Positions 8,542-16,134 of a stretch of DNA of 64,000 nt are shown in pieces. Each line of letters opens with the position of its first letter. The first letter of the stretch is position 1. Location of the stretch: contig NZ_JBEJGX010000003.1 in NCBI RefSeq assembly GCF_040253635.1, positions 7,961,501 through 8,025,500 on the forward strand. Reading direction: 5' to 3'. Below the pieces are notes generated by a model. It had not been told where the DNA came from, did no database searches, and worked only from the letters and a program-made list of their open reading frames with translations. The position numbers and the translations under genes were made by a program. Source of the stretch: Streptomyces sp. Edi2 (GTDB lineage Bacteria; Actinomycetota; Actinomycetes; Streptomycetales; Streptomycetaceae).

Positions 8542-9859
8542 AGCGGTAACGGAAGACCCGGGCCCTGATCCGGGCCGGCGGCAGATCCGGGAACGGATTG
8601 CGGTGCAACAGCCGCAGCGTGTCCCGGTCGTTCTCCAGCAGCCGGGCGATGAACGGGACGAACCACGACCGGGCATAGGCCGGTGACAGCGCGGCGAACC
8701 ACATCAGCCAGTCCAGCCGGAGGTGATAGGGCGCGAATTGGCGCGGCAGCCGTCCTACCGCGCCCGGCTTGCCCCGGAATTCATAGGGGAGCCAGGTCGT
8801 CTCCGGCCCGGTCACGGCGTCCGCGGTCCCTTCCACCACGATTTCCCGGCGCACTCGCGTAATGGTGCCGAAGGCTCCATAGGAATTGACCAGATGCAGT
8901 GACTCGTAGGACGTGTTCATCATCTGCTGCCGGGCCAGCAGATTGCGCGCCGGGCGATAGCTGAGGACGAGGACCCCGGCCGTGGCGATGAGGACCAGGA
9001 CCTCGAACCACACCGGAGGCGCGGGCAGCGGCGTGGACGGCCTGCCCCACAGCGGGGCCGCGGCCGACAGGGCGAGCGCGATGGTCACCCAGTTCAGCCA
9101 GGCGAAGTTGCCGGAGAGCACCAGCCACAGCTGGGTGACGACCATCGCGACCGCGGCCCACCCGGCGACCGGCTGCGGGGTGAACAGCAGGACGGGCACC
9201 ACGAGTTGGGCGACGTGGTTGGCTGCCACCTCGACCCGGTGCAAGGGTCTTGGCAGATGGTGGAAGAACCAGCTCAACGGGCCGGGCATCGGCTGCGTTT
9301 CGTGGTGGTAGTACAGGCAGGTCAGATCCCGCCAGCAGTGGTCGCCGCGCATCTTGATCAGCCCGGCCCCGAACTCCACCCGGAACAGCACCCAGCGCAG
9401 CAGCCAGATCACGGGCACCGGGGGAGCGATCGCGTCGTTCCCGAGGAACACCGCGAGCGAACCCGCCTCCAGCAGCAGCGACTCCCAGCCGAAGCTGTAC
9501 CAGGTCTGTCCCACGTTCACGATCGACAGGTACATCGCCCACAGCACGGCCCACAGCACCATCGCCGCCCACAGCGGTACGGCATCCGCGGCCCCCGCCG
9601 CCACGGCCGCGGCCAGCAGCGCCCCGCTCCACGACCAGAGGGCGAAGAAGCGGTCCGAGAAGCGCCAGTGAAAGACCGAGGGCGCGGCACGGAACGGCAC
9701 CTGCGCCACGAACACGGGCACCGGCAGCATGCCGCGGGCGCCGATGAGTGCCCGGAACTGCCGGGCCGCCGTGAGGAACGCGACCACGTAGAGAACGGCC
9801 AGCGTGCGCTGGAAAGCCAGCCGCCCGAGCCAGTAACCGGAATCCGAGAACCATGCCAC
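8435..9859 (-). CDS. Lipase maturation factor family membrane protein
   Basis: This 474-aa multi-pass membrane protein matches the lipase maturation factor (LMF) family. It starts AWFSDSGYWLGRLAFQRTL and has several hydrophobic helices. The family core FGAGLIKMRGDHCWRDLTCL is followed by YYHHETQPMPGPLSWFFHH, then the C-terminal WLPYEFRGKPG and DWLMWFAALSP segments. In animals LMF1 assists folding of secreted lipases; the bacterial role is unknown. GTG 9859 is chosen because family members begin at this tryptophan-phenylalanine motif; an upstream in-frame GTG at 9934 would add 25 unrelated residues. Its 3' end overlaps the TPR gene by 107 nt. Confidence 0.85.
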   Translation of the reverse strand: MAWFSDSGYWLGRLAFQRTLAVLYVVAFLTAARQFRALIGARGMLPVPVFVAQVPFRAAPSVFHWRFSDRFFALWSWSGALLAAAVAAGAADAVPLWAAMVLWAVLWAMYLSIVNVGQTWYSFGWESLLLEAGSLAVFLGNDAIAPPVPVIWLLRWVLFRVEFGAGLIKMRGDHCWRDLTCLYYHHETQPMPGPLSWFFHHLPRPLHRVEVAANHVAQLVVPVLLFTPQPVAGWAAVAMVVTQLWLVLSGNFAWLNWVTIALALSAAAPLWGRPSTPLPAPPVWFEVLVLIATAGVLVLSYRPARNLLARQQMMNTSYESLHLVNSYGAFGTITRVRREIVVEGTADAVTGPETTWLPYEFRGKPGAVGRLPRQFAPYHLRLDWLMWFAALSPAYARSWFVPFIARLLENDRDTLRLLHRNPFPDLPPARIRARVFRYRFTTWRELRETREWWHRTEEREFLAPVARSALHGRR

Positions 9860-10249
9860 CCGCCCATGGGTAGCACTGCCCCCGCGTGCCTCGCAGCAGG
9901 GCACGCGGCGACCGGAGCCGGATCCGTCGCTCACTCTTCAGCGTAGGGATCGGGGCGAATGCAGCAACCTGAGGGCCATTGGAGTGAGTGACGTGCATCA
10001 CATATTCCGCCCGATTTCCCCTCGTTCAGGGGCCCCGTATCCGCATCTTCCGATGACGGGCCCTTGCCGCCGGGAAACGTCGAGCGCGCGGAGTGCGGCC
10101 TCGTTACTCTGAGGGGCGACGGACGACCTTTCTGGGAGACGCCAACACCATTGGCCCGTCGCGGGAACGCCACAAACCTTGGCTGACCTCCCGGTTTGTG
10201 AACAAGGCGCCACCGCGTCGGACCAATACCTCAGATGAAGGAGTGCGTG
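9860..10249. other. Regulatory region before the 56-aa gene
   Basis: No gene other than a possible 25-codon extension of the lipase maturation factor gene is visible in these 390 nt. The right part looks like a promoter plus leader for the small gene at 10250. It contains an inverted repeat of CACAAACC and GGTTTGTG at 10171-10200. Confidence 0.5.
10171..10200 (+). promoter_or_regulatory. CACAAACC-N14-GGTTTGTG inverted repeat
   Basis: A perfect 8-bp inverted repeat (10171-10178 and 10193-10200) with a 14-nt spacer lies 50 nt before the start of the 56-aa gene. It is A/T-richer than its surroundings. It could be a dimeric operator or a leader-RNA hairpin controlling that gene. Confidence 0.45.
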
Positions 10250-10420
10250 GTGGCATTGCACAAGGCTCAACACAAGCAGCCCCGTTTGAAGCAGGGCGAG
10301 CGGCCCGGACGGATCAAGGAAGTCCGCAATCTGGAAGTCTGGGACCGCTGCGCCCCCGTGCGTCTCGCCGGCTGCGATGACGATCCCGCCGAACCGAATA
10401 TCTTCCGCGGCATCGACTGA
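10250..10420 (+). CDS. Small basic hypothetical protein (56 aa)
   Basis: I do not recognise this 56-aa protein. It starts with a Lys/Gln/Arg-rich segment (HKAQHKQPRLKQGERPGRIK) and ends with an acidic tail (CDDDPAEPNIFRGID), with two cysteines at about 34 and 42. There is no membrane segment. GTG 10250 is chosen because AAGGAG at 10238-10243 is 6 nt upstream; GTG 10247 and ATG 10235 are alternatives. The clear ribosome binding site, an inverted repeat 50 nt upstream and a very strong terminator 12 nt after the stop all argue for a real, singly transcribed gene. Confidence 0.65.
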   Translation: MALHKAQHKQPRLKQGERPGRIKEVRNLEVWDRCAPVRLAGCDDDPAEPNIFRGID

Positions 10421-10431
10421 ATCACCGATCG

Positions 10432-10490
10432 CTCGGGCGTCGGCCCTGACCCGTGGGCCTCCTCCTCCGGGGTCAGGGCCGGCGCCCGAG
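10432..10490 (+). terminator. Strong intrinsic hairpin after the 56-aa gene
   Basis: The arms 10432-10452 and 10470-10490 pair over 21 bp with a single G-U wobble and a 17-nt loop. The hairpin begins 12 nt after the stop codon at 10420. No U-tract follows, as is common in Streptomyces. Confidence 0.8.
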
Positions 10491-10685
10491 CAGACCCAGC
10501 GGCCGGGTGAGCTCGTCGGCATCGGCCGGCGGCGCCACCGCGGGGGACGAACCGGGCACCCCAGGGGCTCGGACTGACCCGAACGGCCCAACCGGGGGGC
10601 GAAACCCTTCTCGCTTGCCCGACCCGGTCTGCCCGTCTGCCCGTCTGCCCGCCGCCCGGCCGTGGCCGGCCCGGTACGGCCGTGG

Positions 10686-12515
10686 TCAGTCGGCGTAGAG
10701 CTGCCGCTGCGGCACGATCTGCTGGGGCTGACTCGGGCTGGACCACAGCAGCTTCAGATAGGCCTCGCCGGTCTGCTCCGTGTAGTCGAGGCGGATGCTG
10801 TGCCGGTGACCGGCCCGCAGGGTGACGGTCCCCTTGTCGGCCTTCGGGCCGTGCGGGGTGGTGCTGTCGATCACCGGCTTGCCGTCGATCCACAAGCGCA
10901 CGGTGTCGTCGGAGACGGTAGTGAAGGTGTACGTCTCGTCGAAGCGCGGCTGAATGCTGCCGGTCCAGCGGGTGCTGAAGTGATCGGAGGGGATCGCCGG
11001 GTCCGGTGATCCGTCGAAGCGGTAGGCCTTGTTCACCGTCGGGTCGACGGTGGTCGCCGCGGGCGGGCCGGTGAAGGAGTCGTTCGCCCAGCTCTGCGCC
11101 GTCAGCCCTGTTCCGGTGCCGGCGGGTGCGGCGGCCGGCGGTGTGATCGTGAGCCGGATGACGGTCGCGAGCGGACCGGTGGCGGTGCCGGACGGGGTGA
11201 GGTCGAAGCCGTCCCCGGCCCGGGCGACCTTGACCTGCTGAGAACTTCCCAGCACCCGGGCCGCGGTGATCTCGAACCGCCCCTTGGCGGTGAGGTGAAG
11301 GGGCGCGCCGGCGGCCGGCCAGGAGGTGACCGAGGCGTACAGCGTGTCGCCCCGCCGGGAGACCGTGCCCCAGGCCGGGTCCGCCACCAGCCCGGTGTAC
11401 CCGGCCCCGTGGACCGCGTCGCCCTGACCGTGCGCGGCCAGCCACCGGCCGGTCTCGCGCAGCCGGTCGACGGACGGCTGCGGGATGCGCCCGGATTTGT
11501 CGGGGCCTACGTTGAGCAGATAGTTGCCGCCGCGGCTCGCCACCTCCAGCAGGTTGCGCACCACCGTCGCCGCCGGCTTCCAGTGGGTGTCGTACTTGGC
11601 GAAGCCCCAGTGGTCGTTGAGCGTCATACAGCTCTCCCACAGCTGCCCGTCGACCGGCTCTGCGGGAATCTCCTGCTCCGGCGTGCCGAAGTCCCCGTCG
11701 ACCACCTCGCGCTTGCCGACGCGGTTGTTGACGATCAGGTGCGGGTCCAGCCCGTGCAGATACGCCTGGAGGTCGGCGCCGTCCTGGCGCGACCAGCGGT
11801 TGGTGGGGCGGTCCGCGTCCCATTCGCCGTCGAACCACAACAGCGCCGGGTCGTAGCTGTCGATCAGCTCCTTGAGCTGGGCGTACATCCGCTTCTTGTA
11901 GCGCGGGAAGGTCGCCGGGCCGGCGAAGTCCGGGTCGTGCCAGTCCCAGATCGAGTAGTAGAAGCCGAGCTTGATCCCGGCGGCGTCGGCGGCCTTCTTC
12001 AGCTCGGCGAGGATGTCGCGGCGGGGATCGAAGGAGGAGTGGTCGCGCAGATTCCAGGTGTTCTGCCGCGTCGGCCACATCGCATAGCCGTCGTGGTGCT
12101 TGGCCGTGATGACGATATAGCGCTGGCCGGCGTCCTTGGCCGCCCGGACGATCGCCCTGGCGTCGAAGGCGGACGGGTTGAAGGCGGCGGCCTGCTTCTC
12201 GTACTCGTCGTCAGGGATCCCGCACTCGCGCTTGATCCACTCCGCGTTGCGGCACACCGTGCCGTCGGGCCGGGTGTACTCGCCCTCCAGATGGGAGTAG
12301 GCGCCGAAGTGGATGAACATCCCGAAGCGGTCCTGACGCCACCACGCGGTGCGCGACGAGGTGAAGGGGTCGTCCGTCGCGTGGTTGGTTCCGGGGCCGG
12401 CGGTGGGCCGCGGCGGGGGCTTCGCGGCGGCCACGGGGCCGCCTGCGGCCAGCAGCAGGGTGCCCAGCACCCCCATGAGCCCCAGCAGCCGGAACGGTCT
12501 GGTGCGGCTGTGCAT
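10686..12515 (-). CDS. Secreted alpha-L-fucosidase (GH29) with PA14 domain
   Basis: This 609-aa secreted glycosidase has a signal peptide (residues 1-31), then a GH29 catalytic domain. That domain shows FGMFIHFGAYS (64-74), the KHHDGYAMW segment (139-147), FYYSIWDWHDPDF (185-197) and LLWFDGEWD, whose Asp229 corresponds to the catalytic nucleophile. The C-terminal part, about residues 470-605, is a PA14-type carbohydrate-binding domain (YRFDGSPDPAIPSDHFSTRW, then YTFTTVSDDTVRLWIDGK). It would release terminal L-fucose from plant or animal glycans outside the cell. It is monocistronic in appearance, divergent from an acyl-CoA synthetase gene. Confidence 0.93.
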   Translation of the reverse strand: MHSRTRPFRLLGLMGVLGTLLLAAGGPVAAAKPPPRPTAGPGTNHATDDPFTSSRTAWWRQDRFGMFIHFGAYSHLEGEYTRPDGTVCRNAEWIKRECGIPDDEYEKQAAAFNPSAFDARAIVRAAKDAGQRYIVITAKHHDGYAMWPTRQNTWNLRDHSSFDPRRDILAELKKAADAAGIKLGFYYSIWDWHDPDFAGPATFPRYKKRMYAQLKELIDSYDPALLWFDGEWDADRPTNRWSRQDGADLQAYLHGLDPHLIVNNRVGKREVVDGDFGTPEQEIPAEPVDGQLWESCMTLNDHWGFAKYDTHWKPAATVVRNLLEVASRGGNYLLNVGPDKSGRIPQPSVDRLRETGRWLAAHGQGDAVHGAGYTGLVADPAWGTVSRRGDTLYASVTSWPAAGAPLHLTAKGRFEITAARVLGSSQQVKVARAGDGFDLTPSGTATGPLATVIRLTITPPAAAPAGTGTGLTAQSWANDSFTGPPAATTVDPTVNKAYRFDGSPDPAIPSDHFSTRWTGSIQPRFDETYTFTTVSDDTVRLWIDGKPVIDSTTPHGPKADKGTVTLRAGHRHSIRLDYTEQTGEAYLKLLWSSPSQPQQIVPQRQLYAD

Positions 12516-12826
12516 CGCATGCTCCTCGGGTCAGTTGGTCACGTACGTGCCTCCTGTGCCACCCCGCATGGTGCAGCGCCCGAACCCGGACCGGAAGACC
12601 CCGGACGCGACAAACATCGGAGCATCTTCCGGAAACCGGACGGAAGTTGGGGAAAGAGGGGACCAGAAGGGCGCAAGACCTCGGATCTAAGCGGGGTTTA
12701 GGGGGAGAGCGACCGAAAGAGACGCCGCCGAGGGCCCGGGGGAGGGCCGGCCCGCGGCGGGCGCTCTGGATAACCACCGGACTTGTCGGTTCAATGGGCC
12801 TTCCGGTCGCACTCACTGGAGGCACC
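12516..12826. other. Divergent promoter region, fucosidase / acyl-CoA synthetase
   Basis: I see no gene in this 311-nt stretch. It must hold promoters for both flanking genes. The central part near 12600-12700 is purine-rich on the plus strand (GGGGAAAGAGGGG, AGGGGGAGAGCGACCGAAAGAGA), unlike the surrounding coding DNA. No clear operator was found. Confidence 0.45.
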
Positions 12827-14389
12827 ATGGAAGCCGTCGTCCCGCCCGCCGCCGGCGCCCCGGCCATTCGCTGCGCGGGGCATGAACGCGACTATCCGTC
12901 CTTCCTCGACCGTGCAGCGCGGATCGCCACCGGGCTGCGGGCGGCGGGCGTCGATCCCGGCGACCGGATCGCCGTCGTGATGCGCAACGAGCCCGCCCAT
13001 CTGGAGATCACCGCCGGGGCCGCCCTGCTGGGCGCCTCGGCGGTACCCGTCAACTGGCATTTCCGCCAGGACGACCTGCGGCATGTGCTCACCGACAGCG
13101 GCAGCAAGGTCGTCTTTGCGCACAGCGACATGCTGGACGCGGTGACCGCTGTGCTCCCCGACGGCGTACGGATCGTCGAGGCCGCCGTTCCCGCGGGGGT
13201 CGCGGCCGCCTGCGGGATCGCCGTACCGCCCGTCACGGGAGAGCATCCGCTGCTCGACCGGTGGCTGGAAGGCTTTGCCCCGCTGGACCAGGCCGCGGGG
13301 GAACGCCCGCCCACCGTGATCTACAGCTCGGGAACCACCGGGCTCCCCAAGGGAGTTCTGCGCGAACCGGTCGCCCCCGACCAGCTCGACGAAGCGGTAC
13401 GGCTGTTCCTGGAGTACTTCGCCGTCGCCCCCGGCGGACGCACGCTCATCCCCGCCCCGCTCTACCACGCCTCGCCCAGCCAGCACGCCGTCCTCGCGCT
13501 CGCGGCCGGCCTGGACGTCACCCTGATGCCGCGCTTCGACGCCCAGGAATTCCTCCGGCTGATCGACCACCACCGCATCGAGCAGGTGCAGGTCGTGCCC
13601 ACGATGTTCGTACGGCTGCTGCGGCTGCCGAAGGACGTACGCGAGCGCTACGACCTGTCCTCGCTGACCTCCGTCGTACACGCCGCGGCGCCCTGTCCGC
13701 CGCATATCAAGTACGCCATGATCGACTGGCTGGGACCGGTACTGCGGGAGTACTACGGCGGCAGCGAGACCGGCGCCGTGACCTGGTGCGACAGTGCGGA
13801 GTGGCTGGCCCACCCCGGCACCGTCGGACGCGCCACCGAGACCTGCGGGGTGGCGGTCGTCGGCCCCGACAACAAGCCGCTGCCGGCCGGAGCCACCGGT
13901 GACATCTACCTGAAACCCGGCGACGGCTGGCCCCGCTTCACCTACCTCGGCGACCCCGGCCGGCGCGCCGCCATGGAAGCACCGGACCTGCCCGGATACG
14001 TCACCATCGGCGACATCGGCCATCTCGACGCGGACGGCTATCTCTTCCTCAGCGACCGCCGGAACGACATGGTCATCTCGGGCGGCGTCAACATCTACCC
14101 CGCGGAGATCGAAGGCTGCCTGCTCGCCCTCGACGGGGTCCGTGACGTGGCGGTCTTCGGCATCCCCGACGAGGAGTTCGGCGAGGTCCTGGCCGCCCAT
14201 CTGCAGACCGAACCCGGTGTGCTGCTCAGCGCCGAGGAGGTACGCTCCCACGTCGCCGGGCGGCTTGCCGGGTACAAGGTCCCCCGGGCCGTGGTCTTCG
14301 AGGAGCTGCTGCCGCGTGACGAGTCGGGAAAGCTCTTCAAGAGGCAGCTGCGGGACCCGTACTGGGCGGAGCACGACGGCGCGATCTGA
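12827..14389 (+). CDS. Acyl-CoA synthetase (AMP-forming ligase)
   Basis: This 520-aa member of the ANL superfamily activates a carboxylic acid to its acyl-AMP and then to the CoA thioester. The P-loop YSSGTTGLPKG (166-176), the YYGGSETGAVTW motif near 309 and the hinge/core segment SDRRNDMVISGGVNIYPAEI near 409 are intact. The C-terminal lysine is in the segment ESGKLFKRQLRDPYW. Substrate specificity (fatty, aromatic or bile-acid-like) cannot be read off. ATG 12827 has GGAGG 4 nt upstream and begins the protein just before the homologous region. Confidence 0.92.
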   Translation: MEAVVPPAAGAPAIRCAGHERDYPSFLDRAARIATGLRAAGVDPGDRIAVVMRNEPAHLEITAGAALLGASAVPVNWHFRQDDLRHVLTDSGSKVVFAHSDMLDAVTAVLPDGVRIVEAAVPAGVAAACGIAVPPVTGEHPLLDRWLEGFAPLDQAAGERPPTVIYSSGTTGLPKGVLREPVAPDQLDEAVRLFLEYFAVAPGGRTLIPAPLYHASPSQHAVLALAAGLDVTLMPRFDAQEFLRLIDHHRIEQVQVVPTMFVRLLRLPKDVRERYDLSSLTSVVHAAAPCPPHIKYAMIDWLGPVLREYYGGSETGAVTWCDSAEWLAHPGTVGRATETCGVAVVGPDNKPLPAGATGDIYLKPGDGWPRFTYLGDPGRRAAMEAPDLPGYVTIGDIGHLDADGYLFLSDRRNDMVISGGVNIYPAEIEGCLLALDGVRDVAVFGIPDEEFGEVLAAHLQTEPGVLLSAEEVRSHVAGRLAGYKVPRAVVFEELLPRDESGKLFKRQLRDPYWAEHDGAI

Positions 14390-14425
14390 GCGTCGGGCCC
14401 GCCCGCCCGTGCGTCATCCCTTGCG

Positions 14426-14860
14426 TCAGGTCGATACGCAGAGTTCGTTGTTCTCCGGGTCGGCGAGTGTGGTCCAGGCAAAGGGACCCTGCTTGCCGTG
14501 GTGCACGAGCGTGGCCCCCTTGGCGATCAGCCGCTCGACCACGGCCTGGGGATCGTCGCCACCCGTGCGCACGTCCAGGTGGACGCGGTTCTTGACCACC
14601 TTGGGCTCGGGCACGAGCTGAAAGAGGATGCGCGGCGCCCGGTCCAGGCCCTCCGGATGGCGGATCGCGGCGCCGACCCTCCAGACGAGAGTGCCCCGGT
14701 GCGTGGTGGTGTCGTCCTCGCTCGCCCGGCCCTCGGCGACCATCCGGCGGATGAACGTCTCGTCGCTCGGCTCCACTTCCCAGCCGAGAGCGTCGGCCCA
14801 CCAGTCGGCGAGGGAGTGCGGGTCGGCCGAGTCAACGGTGACCTGGAAGGTGTATGCCAT
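14426..14860 (-). CDS. VOC (glyoxalase-like) family protein
   Basis: This 144-aa protein has the paired beta-alpha-beta-beta-beta units of the vicinal oxygen chelate fold. It opens FQVTVDSADPHSLADWWADA and closes FAWTTLADPENNELCV. The central NRVHLDVRTGGDD carries the metal-ligand-like histidine. Members include dioxygenases, glyoxalases and drug-binding proteins; this short type (glyoxalase-like domain) is usually uncharacterised. It is convergent with the acyl-CoA synthetase gene, 36 nt apart. Confidence 0.85.
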   Translation of the reverse strand: MAYTFQVTVDSADPHSLADWWADALGWEVEPSDETFIRRMVAEGRASEDDTTTHRGTLVWRVGAAIRHPEGLDRAPRILFQLVPEPKVVKNRVHLDVRTGGDDPQAVVERLIAKGATLVHHGKQGPFAWTTLADPENNELCVST

Positions 14861-15091
14861 GGCTGGACTCTACTGAGGGTGTTCACGGCACGGCGGCATT
14901 CCCTGTCGGCAATGCGCTCACCTCCGTACGGCCTCCGGCAGTACCGGAGCCGGGGGAAGAGGTGGGACGGCTTCCCCATCGGCGTCATGAGCTTCAAGAG
15001 CGTTGGATGAGGCAATCGGCGCGCCCGAGGAAAGCGCCGCGCGCAACGGGCGCCGGGCTGATGCCTCGGCGCCCGTCGGCGGGTGGGGAAC

Positions 15092-15295
15092 TCAGCTCGA
15101 TTTCCCCTGGCGCCAGCGGGTCCAGGTCACGACCGTCAGGCAGGCGGTCGTCCACATCACGACGCTGGCGGTGGCCACGGACTCGACGTACTGCTCGTAA
15201 CCGTCCGTACGCAACTGGACTGCGAGAAAGCCCAGCACCGTCCCGAGCGCCGCAAGTGCGGCGGCCAGGGAGGCGAAGGGGGGCGGCTGTTTCAT
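15092..15295 (-). CDS. Small two-helix membrane protein (67 aa)
   Basis: This 67-aa protein has two predicted transmembrane helices, FASLAAALAALGTVLGFLAV (7-26) and VATASVVMWTTACLTVVTW (about 40-58), and a basic C-terminus (TRWRQGKSS). The family is not one I recognise. The start is well supported: AAGGAG lies 6 nt before the ATG at 15295. It stands alone between the VOC and DUF1330 genes. Confidence 0.7.
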   Translation of the reverse strand: MKQPPPFASLAAALAALGTVLGFLAVQLRTDGYEQYVESVATASVVMWTTACLTVVTWTRWRQGKSS

Positions 15296-15532
15296 TCCAT
15301 CTCCTTTTTCAACTGTGATCCGGCACGGTGTCCGTCGAGTCTAAGGCGATCTCGTCACGCGGTGACCGCACTTGGCCAACGGCGAGGCTGTGCAAAGGAC
15401 CTGGTGCATTCCCTGCCAACTGGCGCCGCCCGCCCGGTGCCTGGCGTCTTACCCGGGAGGTAATCGACCCGTACGGCGAGGACTGGAAACGTGGACGCCG
15501 ATGGACCGGCAACCCGCAGGAAAGGCAGTCCC

Positions 15533-15874
15533 ATGACGGCATACGCCATCGCTCACCTCCGCCCCGCCGCCCCGCATCCGGAGATCTTCGACTACATCGA
15601 GAAGATCCAGGCGACGCTGGACCCCTTCGGCGGTCACTTTCTCGTTCACGGCTCCGAAGTGGAGGTCACGGAAGGTGACTGGCCCGGAGCCGTGGTCGTC
15701 ATCGCCTTTCCCGACCTGGCCCGGGCCCGCGGCTGGTACGACTCGCCTGCCTATACGGAGATCCTGCCGCTGCGTACCCGGCACATCGACGGTGATGTGG
15801 TGCTGGTGCCGGGGGTGCCCGACGGCTACGACCCGGCCGCGACGGCGGCGAAGCTGCGGGCGGCGGCGGGGTGA
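15533..15874 (+). CDS. DUF1330 family protein
   Basis: This 113-aa protein matches DUF1330, a small ferredoxin-like-fold dimeric family. The segments YAIAHLRPAAPHPEIFDYIE, FGGHFLVHGSEVEVTEGDWP and ARGWYDSPAYTEILPLRTR are characteristic. The function is unknown; the fold resembles stress-related antibiotic monooxygenase-like domains. The ATG at 15533 has AGGAAAGG upstream and gives the canonical start MTAYAIAHL; a longer in-frame start at 15491 is less likely. Confidence 0.85.
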   Translation: MTAYAIAHLRPAAPHPEIFDYIEKIQATLDPFGGHFLVHGSEVEVTEGDWPGAVVVIAFPDLARARGWYDSPAYTEILPLRTRHIDGDVVLVPGVPDGYDPAATAAKLRAAAG

Positions 15875-16027
15875 CGGCGGGCGGCCGGGCCCGTACGGTG
15901 GCCGGCTCACGTCCGGACGGGCCGCAACGGCGGCCGGGCGATGCTGCCGGGCGCCCCCCCCGGAGCGGTTCAGGAAACGGCGTCGGCGGGCACCGCACGA
16001 AGGGCGCGGGATATTCCTCCCCGACCG

Positions 16028-16056
16028 TGACCAGCCTCTCCTGCCCCCGCTAAAGT
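16028..16056 (+). promoter_or_regulatory. Candidate promoter and dyad before the Mrr-TerD gene
   Basis: TGACCA (16028-16033) and TAAAGT (16051-16056) are separated by 17 nt, as for a vegetative promoter. The inverted repeat TCACC (16058-16062) N10 GGTGA (16073-16077) lies across the predicted transcription start and could be an operator. The leader to the ATG at 16135 would be about 72 nt. Confidence 0.4.
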
Positions 16057-16134
16057 CTCACCCAACAACGCAGGTGAAACCGCTTCCACAGGGTTCCGGG
16101 GGCAGCCCGCCCCGGGGGGAGGACACACAGCGAT

